A stretch of 64,000 nt of DNA, taken from positions 496,001-560,000 of the forward strand of contig NW_026570298.1 in the NCBI RefSeq assembly GCF_019649055.1. Reading direction: 5' to 3'. The notes under the pieces were generated by a model. The model was given only the letters and a program-made list of their open reading frames with translations. It ran no database searches and had not been told where the DNA came from. This DNA comes from Paramacrobiotus metropolitanus. Its lineage: Eukaryota; Tardigrada; Eutardigrada; Parachela; Macrobiotidae. Position 1 is the stretch's first letter, and every line of letters starts with the position of its first letter. The position numbers and the translations under genes were made by a program. Positions 25,114 to 37,811 of the stretch are shown here, in pieces.

Positions 25114-25518
25114 TTAAATGAACAAAATCTGAGCGATTTCGAAATAATGATGATTATGTAAACATGAATATTCAAATCGGTACAATCGCAACTTTTCGTG
25201 CCGTTGTTTCAGCTGATTACTCCCGCGGCGGTGGTCACCGGCTGCAGCGATTCCATCTGCATGAGATTCGCCTGGCCCTTCGCATCGACGAAATCCTCTC
25301 CTTAATGGTTCGCACCGAATGCGGGAAGGTCCGCGAGTGTACCAGCTTCTGCATGGGCACCTTGGTCCAGTACTCCAGTCCAGTACTCCACAATCAAAGT
25401 ACCCTCTGCGGAGCTGCATCTCCCCGAAGGTCAGCTTGCAGCAGGCGCTGAGCAGCTTAACGACCGACAGGATGACCATCATGGACGTGATCATGATGTT
25501 ATTTTTTATCGTTGGCAT
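25114..25518 (-). pseudogene. Decayed or mis-framed small secreted-protein gene
   Basis: From ATG 25518 the minus strand starts like a signal peptide (MITSMMVILSVVKLLSACC). It runs into GC-rich sequence where all three frames are open for a while. Near 25370-25395 a 13-bp unit (GTCCAGTACTCCA on +) is duplicated, which shifts the frame. Downstream frames read plausible peptides (for example FVDAKGQANLMQMESLQPV or LVHSRTFPHSVRTIKERIS), so the original frame is unclear. Family unrecognised. Confidence 0.35.
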
Positions 25519-27690
25519 TTGAAACTTTTGGTGCTTGGTCCAATACGTCTGCCAGTCGCTTGAAGGAAATCGGCAAAAAACTTTACAGTATCAGAACGGG
25601 AGAAAGCCGCTCCACCTGTTTCCTTTTTCTACGTTGACGTCAGAGATTCGACGCGGTTATGCCGAGGGTTTTTTGGGAATTACCCCGTCTCATATTAACT
25701 GGAATGGGTTTTTAATTTAGAAGAAATTCGTGCAAGACGTTGCTTTTTGTTAAACGTACGGAATAAAGTTATGCTAGGCAGTTGTATAACGGTAAAACAG
25801 TATACAGCCTGCACAGTGCGATAGGAGTATGTACGCTTCTACATGCCATCTTATGGCATGCGCTATTTCTACGCTCCAAGAGACCCAGATAACCGCTTAG
25901 AAAAATAACTTTCGAGAAATTCCTCGTACTTCCATGCTATCGTAGAGAAATCAATTGAAAACCATTCTTTCTTGGTGTCTGTTACTAGCTACTGTACAGG
26001 ATTTTCAAAATAGTTTAGCAAGTCATAATCTGTACCTTTATATATAAGGCTCACAAGGGAATAAAAATAAAGTAATAAAAAAAGTAATGGAAACAAAGTA
26101 ATAAAGTAATAAAAAAATAAAGTAAGAAATAAAAATAAAGTAGTAAAAAATCGCTTTTATGTGTAACATTTCTTGTGCTAAACTTCTTCCTGCTACAGCA
26201 TGGTGCACACAGTGCACCCTGATTACTAAGTGAACGACAACCGCATCACCGCATGCGCAACCGGCAAAAAACGTTCGCGATAATTTTTGCCTTTGTGTAT
26301 ATTCAGATTTTTGCCGGGACGTTTTTTTAACCGCCGGCGAACGGTTTTGCCGGCTGCACGCACTCATGCATCTTGCCGTCCCCTTAAGCACCATTCGGCT
26401 TCCGGTTAGCATCCCTTGCCGACCGTGCCAGCCTTTCTCACACACATAGAATACTAGGAAAGTGCACTCGCTTCTGGCGGGCACTGTATGACCGAAGCGT
26501 AGCAATAAGTTTATTATCAATCTTTATCTACTTCGTAGCAAATACTTGTCGAATTCTCGTTACGAGTATGAGATATTTAGAGCAAAATCCCGCAACCAGT
26601 GGAAGCTTTCGGACCGACGAACATTCCACTGTTCTCAGAACGTAATAAAAATTATGGATGGGATTTGTTTGCCGACCGTACTGAAAGCTTTAATATTTTC
26701 TAAAACCTAAAGTGAGATAAATATTTACGGTTTAAATTACGGTGGAGGTAGATCTGAGCCGGCGTAGGCATGGTTTTGCCGGTTGTATAGACGTGTTGCT
26801 TACTTGCTCCTTTATGATTTACGAGAAATCTGGTGACGAGCCTAAATCTTTTTTATTTTTTTCCCATTGAAGCTGACTGCAATAACGTTCCCGACATAAT
26901 ACGAAATTTTACTGTTGCAACATGGGTTGGTGGTTAAATATGGTTTTAGAAATACTTGCACGTTTGACTACTGTAGCCGATCAGGTAAGGGCGCCGATCA
27001 GGTAAGGATGCCTAATGAAACTACGATCAGGTAAGGACGCCGATTGCCCATGCCGGTATTGCGCTTATCACAACGAGCAGCTGTGGCTTCCGTACTTTGA
27101 GGCGTTGCATTTTAATCTTCCTTCCTAGATTTTTCCGTTTGCGTGTGATGTAAAGATTGTGATGCGAAATGAAAAAGTTAAGACCAAAGAAATATATCCC
27201 TGAAAATTCAATAAGCAGCGCAGCACTTGTATATGGCTAGTGACCAGTATATGCGGCCAGCACGCTTATGTACATTTTGGTAGCAAGCCCGCGCATTTGT
27301 GTATTAGGTGGCGGTGACCGACGGACACCATAGTTTGCTTGTGGCTTGAGTATATACGGCCAGTGCGCATATGTGCATTAGGTGGCAATGACCGACGGAC
27401 ACCACTTTTTTCATAAACGCTGAACACAGAGGACCTTCGCTACGCTTCGGTCGATTAGTTAGAATGGCTGTCGTTACAATTCCACTACAGTTTACTCACA
27501 AACGCAGCAGCCGGAAGTAGCGCAATCAACTGTTACTTCATGCTGTATCGTGCGCACGATAACAACAATTACAATCATAGTGCGCACTCTGCAGTACGGA
27601 GTGCGCCGTATGTCTGGGCGGTACTCCGTTTCTTTTGATTGCCGATGCAGTAACTGGATCGCGACATCGGCGTTCTAGTCGGCTGATTAA
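25519..27690. other. Spacer between P2X-A and P2X-B
   Basis: No exon recognised. 26050-26160 is a degenerate 'AATAAAGTAATAAA' simple repeat. 26980-27052 has three copies of GATCAGGTAAGG with short spacers. 27235-27400 carries two or three diverged copies of a segment with 'TATACGGCCAG(t)G(c)GC' and 'GTGGCGGTGACCGACGGACACCA'. Confidence 0.45.
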
Positions 27691-28051
27691 AAATAAGCAG
27701 ACGCAGCTGTTGCGGTGCCGTTGCACTTCCTTTGCCGTTCGACTGCGGTACAATCTACACACTCCCCTCTGCGCTAAGTATAACCAGCGGCGCTGGAGAG
27801 CATCCAAGATGCGATGTTGCAGTCTTGCAGAGGCCAGTGAGTGATTCCCATTAGCCAGAACACATTGGCTTATACTGTACACCCACCGACTTACTGTTAA
27901 TTATTTTTTCACCGCACTACATTTCGGCTTTGGTAACATTGTAACTGTTCTCTCGTCGTTATGTTGATCGTAATCCAGGAATTTGACAGCCTACAGATGT
28001 TAGAGTAATCAGACGGGAAATGCATCGGTTATCCATCCGAGTATCGCTGCC
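27691..28051 (+). promoter_or_regulatory. Conserved 5' flank of P2X-B
   Basis: Counterpart of 20280-20632; blocks of shared sequence extend to the ATG. Divergence is higher than in the exons, as expected for a noncoding flank of a duplicated gene. Confidence 0.45.
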
Positions 28052-31014
28052 ATGTTGGAGGGTAATACGCTGAATTGTGGGACGATTGTGCGGCAGAGTG
28101 TTGTGGATACGTTTACCAAGTATGTGTTTACCTGGATGTGCAACTTAGGACAGTATTCCTTCTCGGCACAATCATTGTCGCAAGCGTAATGAAGTGATTC
28201 CGATTTCTTACAAAGCGTGCCCTTATCAGAGGCAGTGCGAAACATTCGGCGTAATTACTTGCTTTCTGAGTTACTATTAAAAAACACGCTTTTATTCTGT
28301 GGCCAAAATATTCGTCGGCTTGTTGATTTACGAGTATGTCTTTGGTCGGTTGGTTGATTGGCCGGGGCGTGCGGCGGAAAGGGAATAATGTCCTAAATTG
28401 TAGTCATCGGTTAGAAAATTCTTGCAATAGTAGTCTTGCAATAGTAGTCATTCTTGCAATAATAATTCTTGCCCTTGCAGGTATGAAACGGCACGCTCCG
28501 TGCGCTTCCATTCACCGTGCATTGCCATCTGCAATCGGCTGGTACAAGCCACTATCATCGCCTACGTTGTTATGTAAGTGATGCATTATGTGGCATGAGG
28601 GATCGAGTACGGCATGCTGATTGATGCGTCTCATTAGTCAGTCTTCTGTGCAGAGTATCTAGATAAGAACCATGGGATGTTGACGTCCCTTCCTAAAATA
28701 AGTCGTTAAAAATAAGTAAACCGAGTTTTATTTCCTTTCTAACAGAATGGCTAAGTACCATTGGCGGTATAGCCACGGATTGTCATTAATTCTTACCGTT
28801 TGCAATTTTGACTGTGCTTGTAGCGTGGTCTTCATCATGGATCGAGGCTACCAGCGCTCAGAGGAGGGCGAGAGCAGTGTCGTGGCGCGGGTGGTCGGAC
28901 TGCAGCAGTCTCAGCGCGAGAACTTCACCCATCTGGCCGACCGTGACCCCACCCAGCGGAAATTGAAGAACAAAGCGCTGGGATTAACCTGGGACGCGGT
29001 GGACACCATGGTTCCCGCATTGGTCGGCTAGTGTTCTGCAAATCGTCAAACCGTAAACTTCGTTACCCCCGACATATCATAACCTGGCCTTACCTGCTTG
29101 TAACGCTTTAGTACATGAGCTTTACTGCTGCGTTAAAAGCGCTTCCGCCATATGATTTTGCGTAGCACACTCAACTGCCGTCATACATCTCTGGTGCATT
29201 TCATACCGCTTGATAAACATGACCTAATTTTTTTGTCTCTTGAAAAAAAATTTATGTACTAATTTGTTTAACAGGAGAACAACGCCCTGTTCATCACGAC
29301 GAAGGTGACCGCCACTCCTAAGCAGACACACGGGATCTGCGCCGAGGTACTGTATAACGCTGGCTTGATCGTCCTCTTGGGCAGTTATTTGCATGGCTTT
29401 TGGCTGATTGCTTTCCAGGATAAATTCACCGGTGCAGATTGTACGGGCGATTCAGACTGCGAAATCGGCCGGTCCATCCATCTGGGCCACGGGTTACTCA
29501 ACGGCCACTGCAATCTGACCACCCACACCTGTAATGTACATGCGTGGTGCCCGTTGGAGAACGAGACGTCCAGGTGAAACACACGTGCTTTTAGCGTTTG
29601 ACTGGAAAATTGCACTGCTGTCTTTGCAGTACGACCACACTGACTGGAAGCGAACATCTCACCCTTCTTGTTAAAAACTACATTGTCTTCCCCAAGTTTC
29701 GCGTTAGAAGGTAAAAGGTATAGCGAAATCAATAATAAGCTATAGTGAAAGCATTTTGCTTCATTGGAATGTGCTAGGAGGAACTTCGGGGATTTGGATG
29801 ATAGCTACGTGAGCAACTGCGTATTTAATAACGCCACCGACCCGCAATGTCCGGCATTTAATCTGGGATACATCATCCGGTTAGCGGGAGAGGATTACGA
29901 TGAAATGGCGCGCCATGTACGTTACTCACGAGTATTTTTGTATTTTTGTCTATCAGCTACGATTAGCGTGTCCTCGTGCGATAACTCGGTGCGGTTAGTA
30001 ACTAATGACGTTCAACTTATTTAGTACAGTAGCTCTTCTAAAACAGATTGGCTGTTGTAAATTATGTTGGTTCGCAGTCTGGAAATTTGATTTAGCTCGT
30101 TACTGAATTTTTCTGTCTCGCGAATTACGCAGCGTAAGACGGACTATCTTGATGTTGCTGCGTTTGCAATTTTCGCAGGGAGCCATCTTGAGTTTCGGGA
30201 TCAAATGGGACTGCGATCTGGACTTCCACATTCACCACTGCACGCCCAAGTATTTCTTCCGCCGGCTCGATCCACGCGAGGGTGTTATCGTACCGGGATG
30301 GAATTACCGGTAAGTGCGGAATCATTTTTTTATCACGACTGGGTCTGCAATTTTCCCCATGGCGCTTTCTCCATCACAAATGACACTAACTATATTAAAC
30401 TAATAACACTGCCTATATTAAAAGTATTAATAACACTGCCTGTACTTTTCTACAGCCGCAGTGGATATTGGAAAGAAGAAGGCGTCTTCACGCGCTATTT
30501 GTACAAACACACCGGCATCCGGATCGTCTTCAACGTGTACGCCGTGGCCAGAAAGTTCAGCTATGTACAGACCACCATCAACCTCGGTTCCGGTCTGGGT
30601 TTGCTGGGCGTGGTAAGGGACAAGATGTTGGTCGGGATTTGTCCGAACCTTTATCCATGAACTGAATCTAGCATCTTACAAGATACTCAAAACGCTTAAC
30701 ACGGCGTACTAGCGATACATTAATTAATGTATCACGTGAATAGTACGCAGATAGATTTATGTGTCAGCATAATTATTAATAAACAACAAACCACGTAATG
30801 ATCTTCCTGTCTTTTTAGCAGCGATCTCGCTTATTTACAAGTAGCAGAAAGCGGTGAGTGCTGTACAACAATCGCCACCTAAACTGCCTTGTTATTGCAG
30901 ACAACGATTTTGTGCGATTTCATGCTGTATCACTGTGCGAGTCCCCAGAAGCGCCTCTTTCGAGCCAATGCCACCATGGTGGATGTTGACAAAGATACTG
31001 ACGACAGGTCTTGA
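28052..31014 (+). CDS. P2X receptor B
   Basis: Ten exons parallel to copy A: 28052-28119, 28481-28573, 28824-29022, 29275-29346, 29419-29573, 29630-29710, 29778-29916, 30179-30309, 30456-30612, 30901-31014; also 402 residues. Nearly every exon has the same length as in A and the proteins are very similar, so A and B are the younger pair in the array. All ten ectodomain cysteines are present. The post-KGY lysines are absent (VVARVVG). The NFR-equivalent reads NYR, which is closer to the canonical motif than in A or C. A lysine remains before the last ectodomain strand (ARKFSYV). Intron 3 again uses a GTCGGC donor. The tail after TM2 is short and ends DKDTDDRS. Confidence 0.92.
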
Positions 31015-32380
31015 GGGAAAGATGTGCTGCCCGGAAAAAAAAACGGGAAAGACAGCAGATGCATAGAACGTTCCAGAATTAATTAGCGTCTCATTGTTAA
31101 GGACTACTTTTAATGTCCCGTGAATATTTGTTTTGGCGCTTTTCCAGCTTTTGCTCATGTACTACATGTAAGTTAATTGTTGCACAAATCTAGCGTTTTC
31201 TATGGCGCTTACATATTGTTATTGGTTTCCTTCTATGTAAGAATTCCGGCATCACGAAATAAGCCCAAGCACTCTGTAAATGCCGGTCGTTATTGTCTGC
31301 ATGGCTAAGAAGAACAACCTCAACATGTACGTACGAGAAACGCTTCAGCAATGTATTAAAAATTGCGATAGACTTGACAAGCAACCAAAAGCTGCACAAG
31401 TGCATTATAGACAGTGGTAGTAAATTTAGTGCATATACGAGTACATCACCAATCGCATACACACCCTATAAACAAAGTGGTGCAAGTGGCAATAGGATGT
31501 ACAAACTACAAGTACTGCTTAGGAAAGTTTAGAGGCCGATTAGCAACAGATTCAGCATTCCCGAATTTGTTTCTATTGTGTACCATCGTGGATAGTGGAA
31601 ACGGATCCGTTAACTCCTTTGTCCAAATCTAGATTTATAAAAAGCTCTTTAACTTTTCTTCGTGAGATATCTTTTCAGTTGTTAAAAGTATAAAAACAAG
31701 TAGAAGTTGTCAAATTTTGCGGCCCAGTGTTAATCTGTTTAGGATGTGCAAAGCGTGATAAAAGTTTCCCTAGAGTAATGCACGAAATGAGACCTTTCTT
31801 CTTTACTGGAATATTAAATGCTGGTATAATAAAGCACTTACAATAACTAGTTTGGTTGAAAATTTAATTTGGGTTTATGTATACTACAATAACTAATTCG
31901 GTTTAAGAGTTTTCACAAGACGCATCACAGCGCACAACATACAAATGCCTGCTTTCTATTTGACAGAACAGTGATGGAAACTCGAGAAAGGACAGACCGG
32001 ACAAATCAGTCAGAACCGCTGCCGGCATCTCCAGGTCGCCGTATATTCCAGAATTCTGCGCGATTCCGTGCATGTGATGCCCATGCGGCCATGCCACACT
32101 TCATGCTTGAAACCGGAGCAGTTGCACCTTCACGTGCAGCACCCAGTATGACAGTTCCCGCGGCCGCAGCGTTGGACCGGGCTTCGTCGCCGTGAGCCAA
32201 CCACCCTGATCGGCTAGTCCCTGATCGGCCGATCACGACCCAGCCGATCGGGATAGTTGGTTGCTTCCTCTATACCGGTGACACTCGCAGCAGTATATCT
32301 GTAAAAGCAGCAGAGAAGAGCAGCATATTTGTTATGGCAGAGCAGTATATTTGTGAAACCTGAAGGGCAATTCTTGAAGT
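31015..32380. other. Spacer downstream of P2X-B
   Basis: AT-rich with no clear exon. A GC-rich island at 31975-32240 is open in several frames on both strands (minus-strand readings such as GCNCSGFKHEVWHGRMG), but I cannot choose one or name it. Confidence 0.35.
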
Positions 32381-32399
32381 GCCTGATAAAATGCCAGAA

Positions 32400-33430
32400 C
32401 ACGGGACTTTACGGACCGCGGTGGTGAAGCGGTGTGGCCGCTTAGACCGATATCGTTGCGCCGCACATGAAAGGAACAGTACAGTGTACAGGATTTGCTG
32501 TGCCAGCGCGTCTGATACGACGCTGACTCAGACGAGCCTGGCAACAACACATCCAGTAAGTAACAGCTAGATCGGGAGAAATTAAACCATGGCCACGCTT
32601 CTCACCACGGCTGTAGGTGTTTGTCTTGTGGCGGATGTGGAGAATTCCTCAAGATCGTCCGTGTAACACGGGCGCGAACGTGTGAGCCTTCAGGCAGACA
32701 TGTGTTTGAACGAGTGGAGCTTTATAGTCCGGGGGAGCTCGAGGTGGGCTGTTTTGGCGCCCCATATTCCGCTCCTAACTCTCGTACGCGTTCGCTGTTT
32801 TGCGAACATCAGATCACTGAACTATGCTTTTAGCAAACATATATAGACAGAAGAGAATATTGTCCAGGCAGACAGAGAATATTGTCCGGTATATAGACAG
32901 ACAGAGGATATACCTAGCCCGGAATAATTGCAATAGTGCAAATCACAATATGCTACGGACAAGCAAATTCCTTCCTCCACCGTACCGGCTATCCGCGGGT
33001 TTTGTCCACTTTGATGTGACGCAAAGATTGAGCGACTTCCATTGTACGAGTACTTTGGCGGTCAAGCAGGCACATCTTGGCGAGATTCTTGTTAGGTTTA
33101 CCTTCTCGTCCTAGCTACTGTAGCAGGGAAACGGGGGATATTAATGAGATTGGTGCGCTGATAATTGCCTCACACCGGCACAACACCTCAGCGAACATCC
33201 GGAGAATGTTTTGGCATTCCTTTCTTAATCTCGTAAATTTCAGGAAGTGTAATTAAATAGATCGTGCTTTCTCCGTGATTTCCAACATCTTGGATCCTGA
33301 GATATAAATTATATACACACCTATACCTGCAGTTTGGTGCGCGTTAGTGCGCCTCACGATGAAAGTCATCGCTTAACCGCTGCGAAGAACAGATCGATAC
33401 CAGGCTACCAGCATGGCATTGTTAGGTGGT
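32400..33430. repeat. Segmental duplication, copy 1
   Basis: Two blocks reappear downstream. 32470-32710 matches 34710-35000 (ACAGTGTACA, CCAGCGC-TCTGATACGAC, CTGACTCAGA, GGGAGAAA...CCATGG). 32985-33410 matches 36395-36850 (TCCACTTTGATGTGAC, GATTGAGCGAC, CGTGCTTTCTC-GTGATTTCCAA, GAAGAACAGATCGATA). The order is conserved but the spacing differs, because the second copy contains about 1.4 kb extra. No protein domain is visible in either. Confidence 0.55.
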
Positions 33431-34149
33431 GTGCATTGAACAGTGCTGGGTACCGTGTATGTACTCAGTTGCATTTTATACCGCAGTCAAAAATGAGCCG
33501 TACAGTTTTCAGCGCACATTACCAAGATTTATGCAGCTAACACGATGGAGAGGCTGATTTACCGGCAAACACGGACGTACTGTACGGGTGGCAGCTGTAG
33601 GACGGTATACCGGGAAAAGTGCAAGTACGTAATTTATTAGCAGAATATCAATTATTGCAGATTAAGAATTCTGCCGGTGACTAGCATATCGAAGCTCGCC
33701 TCTGCCATCGGAAGTGGCTTTTCGTATAGTCATTTAACACAAACAGCAGTTTCCGTTTTATAATTACAGTTCGCTGGCAAGAATGATTTGCCCAATCCCC
33801 AGTGAAGTGCCACCAAGAGGACCAATCTCCTGCTTCAAAAGCTGTCCTAACGTCCTCTTCCTGACAGCCTGCAAGATGCTGGCGTCTAAAGACGCAAGTC
33901 ACCGGGAAATTACGTCTTCTGTTCGATGTAGGCATTTGGACTTTAGATTTTTAGTCGGGCGCTGACCGCGGTATAACGGTCTGCTAATTGTTCGCACATC
34001 TTTCAGACAGCTTCAATAATTTACGCAATTTCTGGTTGGCTTTGTGCTGCCATGAGGATTAACTTCACTGTCCACTGTCCAATGCTCACTGCAGCTACGC
34101 TGACTACAGAGACAACTTTGTACACGATAAATTTTTCAGGACAACTTTC

Positions 34150-34680
34150 CTGACAGTATTCCACCGTATCCTCTACGTTTCCCTCATGTATGTTTATAAT
34201 GTTCCAGTATGCCCTTTTTTATTTCACTGCTCCCGTTTCCCACCCGTACGTATTTCTACAGTATGATGCCAGAATGATGCAATTTTTTGTGTTTCCCATG
34301 CAATTTACCAAGAAGTCCACGAACCTTAAGGAACCCAAGAAAATTACCGTTGGATGCACAAAGGATACGGTGCGGATACTGTGCGATAGTTAGGAATTAG
34401 GATAGCTAGCCACGATATTCTCACAGTATCCTACGTGTATCCCAAAGCATCCTGCTGTCTGCAGCTTAGTTGCGGGTTATAAGCAGCACTTGTATCCGTA
34501 ATCATCTATGTATGCATCCTTACTGTATTCATAAATCCTTACTGCATCCTTACTCTATTCGTCGCGTGTCCCGCTTGTATCGTGATAATTGTCTTAGATA
34601 TCTCAATGGGATACACGAGGGAAACATAAAGGATACTGCAAAAATACAGTAGGATACAAGACGCTATGGAGGCTGTACAA
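34150..34680. repeat. GTATCC-rich dispersed repeat
   Basis: Dense 'GTATCC/GCATCC' words. 34604-34675 recurs in inverse orientation at about 37105-37175 (CATCTTGTATCCTAC, CTTTATGTTTCCCTCGTG). 34435-34500 recurs inverted at about 38520-38585 (GTTGCGGGTTATAA). It is probably a family of decayed elements. Confidence 0.5.
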
Positions 34681-35018
34681 GCCAGTAAAGATGCCCTAAA
34701 AATTTAACTTGCATTACAGTGTACACGATTCGCCGTTGCCAGCGCATCTGATACGACCACTGACTCAGATGAAATCATAAACGGCACATCATGTTACATG
34801 TCATGCAACACATCGAACACCACAAATGAGTTGCGATTACCGAACATTATATTTTATATTTTATCAGAGCACTGGCAAGGACAGTTATGCCGGGAGAAAG
34901 CCATGGTCAAGCTTTTCACGACGGCTACAAGTGTCACTATGCAGCCGGACGCGAAGAGTGCCTTGAGATCGTCCGTACGGTTTCTCTTCAGGCACACAAC
35001 CGGGTGTACATCGGCTAC

Positions 35019-35735
35019 CGCAGACTGTACATAGAGTCCGATTTGTACGGCCGTCACACAGTGTGAAGGTCGTACATATCCCACACTATGTACAGTCTGC
35101 GACGAGGATGCTGGCAACGGAGCCGGTGGTGGTTCAGTAGCGGTATCACTGGACAGATCCAATGGAACACTCACAGACTCCATCTCCCTTCGGAAATCCA
35201 GACGAATCGGCGTCAACGGTTTGTACTCGGGAATTGAGGTGTTCCTGGGCTTTAACGCCACACGTAGACGTGTTAATTCACGTACGATATACTGCTCTTC
35301 TGGTTTGACCTCGCAGAACGCCAAATGCGTCAGTTTTGAACTCTTACGCGCCACGCCCCAGGGGTTCTCAGTCCTCGGCCTTTCTTTTGAGCATCATCAG
35401 GATCGGAGGCGTATGTAAATACCTCCGGATCTTCATGTTACTCAAAAGAAATTTCCTAATAACGACATCGCGTTCTAACTCAATGGACGAGTGTGGCGAC
35501 ACATTTGCTTGCATTTGGGGCGCTTGGATCTTGATTCAACGTTAACACAACAGCGCTTTCCTGGGAACGAACCACGGTGTTCCTTCCATCTGACAATGGT
35601 TCCAACTCTTTCGACAGTGGAGCTGCCCTGAAAACCGTCTTTGGAAACCGGTGAAATTGCGCCCGCCAGAAATATTGCAGCAGGAATAATTGTCGAGGAG
35701 TGTTCTACCAGCAGGCTTTTCCCGTGGTCAACCAT
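35019..35735 (-). CDS. Unrecognised nuclear-type protein, partial model
   Basis: The best-supported exon runs from 35379 down to about 35100 and encodes a basic then acidic/Pro-rich chain (EEQYIVRELTRLRVALKPRN, LTPIRLDFRREMESV, TEPPPAPLPASSSQT). It joins in phase, across a 43-nt intron, to an exon ending at 35423 that reads SIELERDVVIRKFLLSNMKIR. An upstream first exon may begin at ATG 35735 (MVDHGKSLLVEHSS) with a GTGGTT donor; that junction is not certain. The 3' end is unresolved and falls in an inverted repeat (35019-35101). No known domain is recognised. It lies inside the extra DNA of the second segmental-duplication copy. Confidence 0.4.
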
Positions 35736-36380
35736 TTTTTTTACGATACACGATTACTGCTTTGTACCCGATCATCCGATGATACCCTACGATGACGTAG
35801 GTATCCCACGTTATCATTTTGTGTAGCGCAAGCAGTTAATACTTTATCTGATAAAGGATTATCTGATTGCTAAATGACGAACATACGCCCACACCCTTCT
35901 GGGTCGATGAAATCCAGACTTTGTTCCCGTTGCCGGTCCAAATAATAGACGTCAACATCAGGCCGATTTTGTCTTCAGTGACTTGCGTAATAGGATGAAC
36001 TTACCGTAACCACAAGATTCGCATCCCTTTTCGGCAATTAAACAAAAATTCCGTCCAGTCGTTAACGCCTACTCGGTATCTTCAATTAGCCAAGAGCAGC
36101 CCGTTTCTTTTTAAAGATCAGGATCCTACTTTAGGTTCTCTTTAAGGTCCTCTGTTGTCGTCCTATAACCCAGAGCGGCCACAATTACAGATTACAGTTT
36201 CTTTTCATAGCTATTGGAGTTTATCCAGTTATTGGCTGAGCGCCTTCCATTTTCCAAGGCCCAGCTGAATCGAGCTTCAGTTCTTTTTTAACCGGGGATC
36301 TATTGCACTGATTTGACTGGAATCCTGGAATTGCGATGGTGCGAATTACAACATTGCACTGACAAACAAATTTTTTCGTC
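35736..36380. other. Intergenic
   Basis: Upstream of the minus-strand gene near 35 kb. No exon recognised. 35772-35815 has 'GATGATACCCTACGATGACGT', a short internally repetitive stretch. Confidence 0.35.
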
Positions 36381-36860
36381 GTCATACCCGTTAATCGCGG
36401 TTTTATCCACTTTGATGTGACACCGAGATTGAGCGACATCCATTAAGTACATACAGTCTGTATACTGAAGCAGTCAAGCCAACATCACGGGAACCTGGCC
36501 AAAGATGCACATCTTCGGCGAGGTTCCTGGGATATTTGGCCGCCAAGCCATGCAGTGGGCCATCGAAAGAGCGATTTCCGCGGAAATCGACAGCTCGCTG
36601 GTCTTCGCCGCACACCTAGTATTTTACGACACACAACCTCAGCGAGCATCTACCCCATATTTTAGCCCTCCATTCTTAAGACGAAACATTTCAAAAAGTA
36701 TAATCAAATAGAATGAAAACGTGCTTTCTCTGTGATTTCCAATATCTTGGATCTTCAGATCCGTATATCGGCACCTGCAGTATGACGCGCAGTAGAGCGC
36801 GTCACGATGAAATTCATCGGTTACCAGTGGCGAAGAACAGATCGATATCCGCGCGGAACT
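36381..36860. repeat. Segmental duplication, copy 2 (3' block)
   Basis: Counterpart of 32985-33410, in the same orientation. Aligned landmarks: TTTATCCACTTTGATGTGACA, AACCTCAGCGAGCATC, GTGCTTTCTCTGTGATTTCCAA and GAAGAACAGATCGATATC. Confidence 0.55.
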
Positions 36861-37308
36861 GCACGCTGATACACGGAACTGCAAGTGCGCATTGTAGCTA
36901 CGTTGACTACGGGATCTATAGATTAGGACGATTTGGTAAACGGTATCACTTTTTCTGGGCACCTTCCCTGACTTGTATCCACAGTATCCCGCCGCATCCT
37001 GCAATAGCGCCCAACGTTGTCTATGGCCCGGTTGGTGCACGTTACATTTTTCAAGGCCTCTACTTTGGCTTGTATGTAAAGTACTTCAAGTACGTATGTG
37101 AAGTACCATAGCATCTTGTATCCTACCGTATTTTTCCAATACTAGAAGTACCCTTTATGTATCCCTCGTGGATTCCACTGTGACGACATCGTCTTTAGTC
37201 GCACCGCATGACCATTAGTCACCGGAAGCCTACGTGCAGGTATGCCCTGCAAATTCCTGCGCGGTCATATGGCATCACGCTGACCGCATATTACATCATC
37301 ATGCCGTC

Positions 37309-37524
37309 ATGCACTCTGTCATTGGCTTGTCGCCACACCAGCCCCACCCATGGCAGCCGAGCCCATCCGGACCAGGACCATATATTGTAAAGCACCCCTC
37401 CACACCGTACCAGACAGTAGTCCGACAGCAGTCCACCAGCAGTCTACCACTCGACTACCAGCCTACACCTGGATTACCTAGCATTAGCATTGTTATTGTG
37501 GGCATAGTTGTTTATATTGAATAA
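37309..37524 (+). CDS. Possible small Pro/Gln-rich protein or last exon with hydrophobic end
   Basis: From ATG 37309 a 71-codon frame reads a Pro/Ser/Gln-rich segment (HQPHPWQPSPSGPGPY, TVVRQQSTSS) and ends in a hydrophobic stretch (SISIVIVGIVVYIE). An AATAAA overlaps the stop region (37522). It is compositionally unlike the surrounding noncoding DNA, but no family is recognised and it may be chance. Confidence 0.25.
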   Translation: MHSVIGLSPHQPHPWQPSPSGPGPYIVKHPSTPYQTVVRQQSTSSLPLDYQPTPGLPSISIVIVGIVVYIE

Positions 37525-37811
37525 AGGTCACTGTCATACGGGTGCGTTGCCTAATCGTTATAGGGACACATAGGTAACACATAAAGGTCATCGTCGACCT
37601 GCACAGGTGTAGCACAGGTGCGCTTACAGGAGAACTCTATACTGCGACACCACTGAGAAATCTAAGACAATTATATCAAGATTGTTACGATAATATGAAT
37701 ATCTATAAATAGTATGTTCTTATTTCTTAAGCAGTTCCAACGTAACAGATCCGCTGTGCTACTGTAGTTCACATCGTATCTACAAGTTCACATCTCTGCG
37801 TTCTCAATCTA

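Noticed and set aside
26038-26520. 160-codon minus-strand frame
   Set aside because: Its C-terminal half is translated AATAAAG simple repeat and the rest has no motif.
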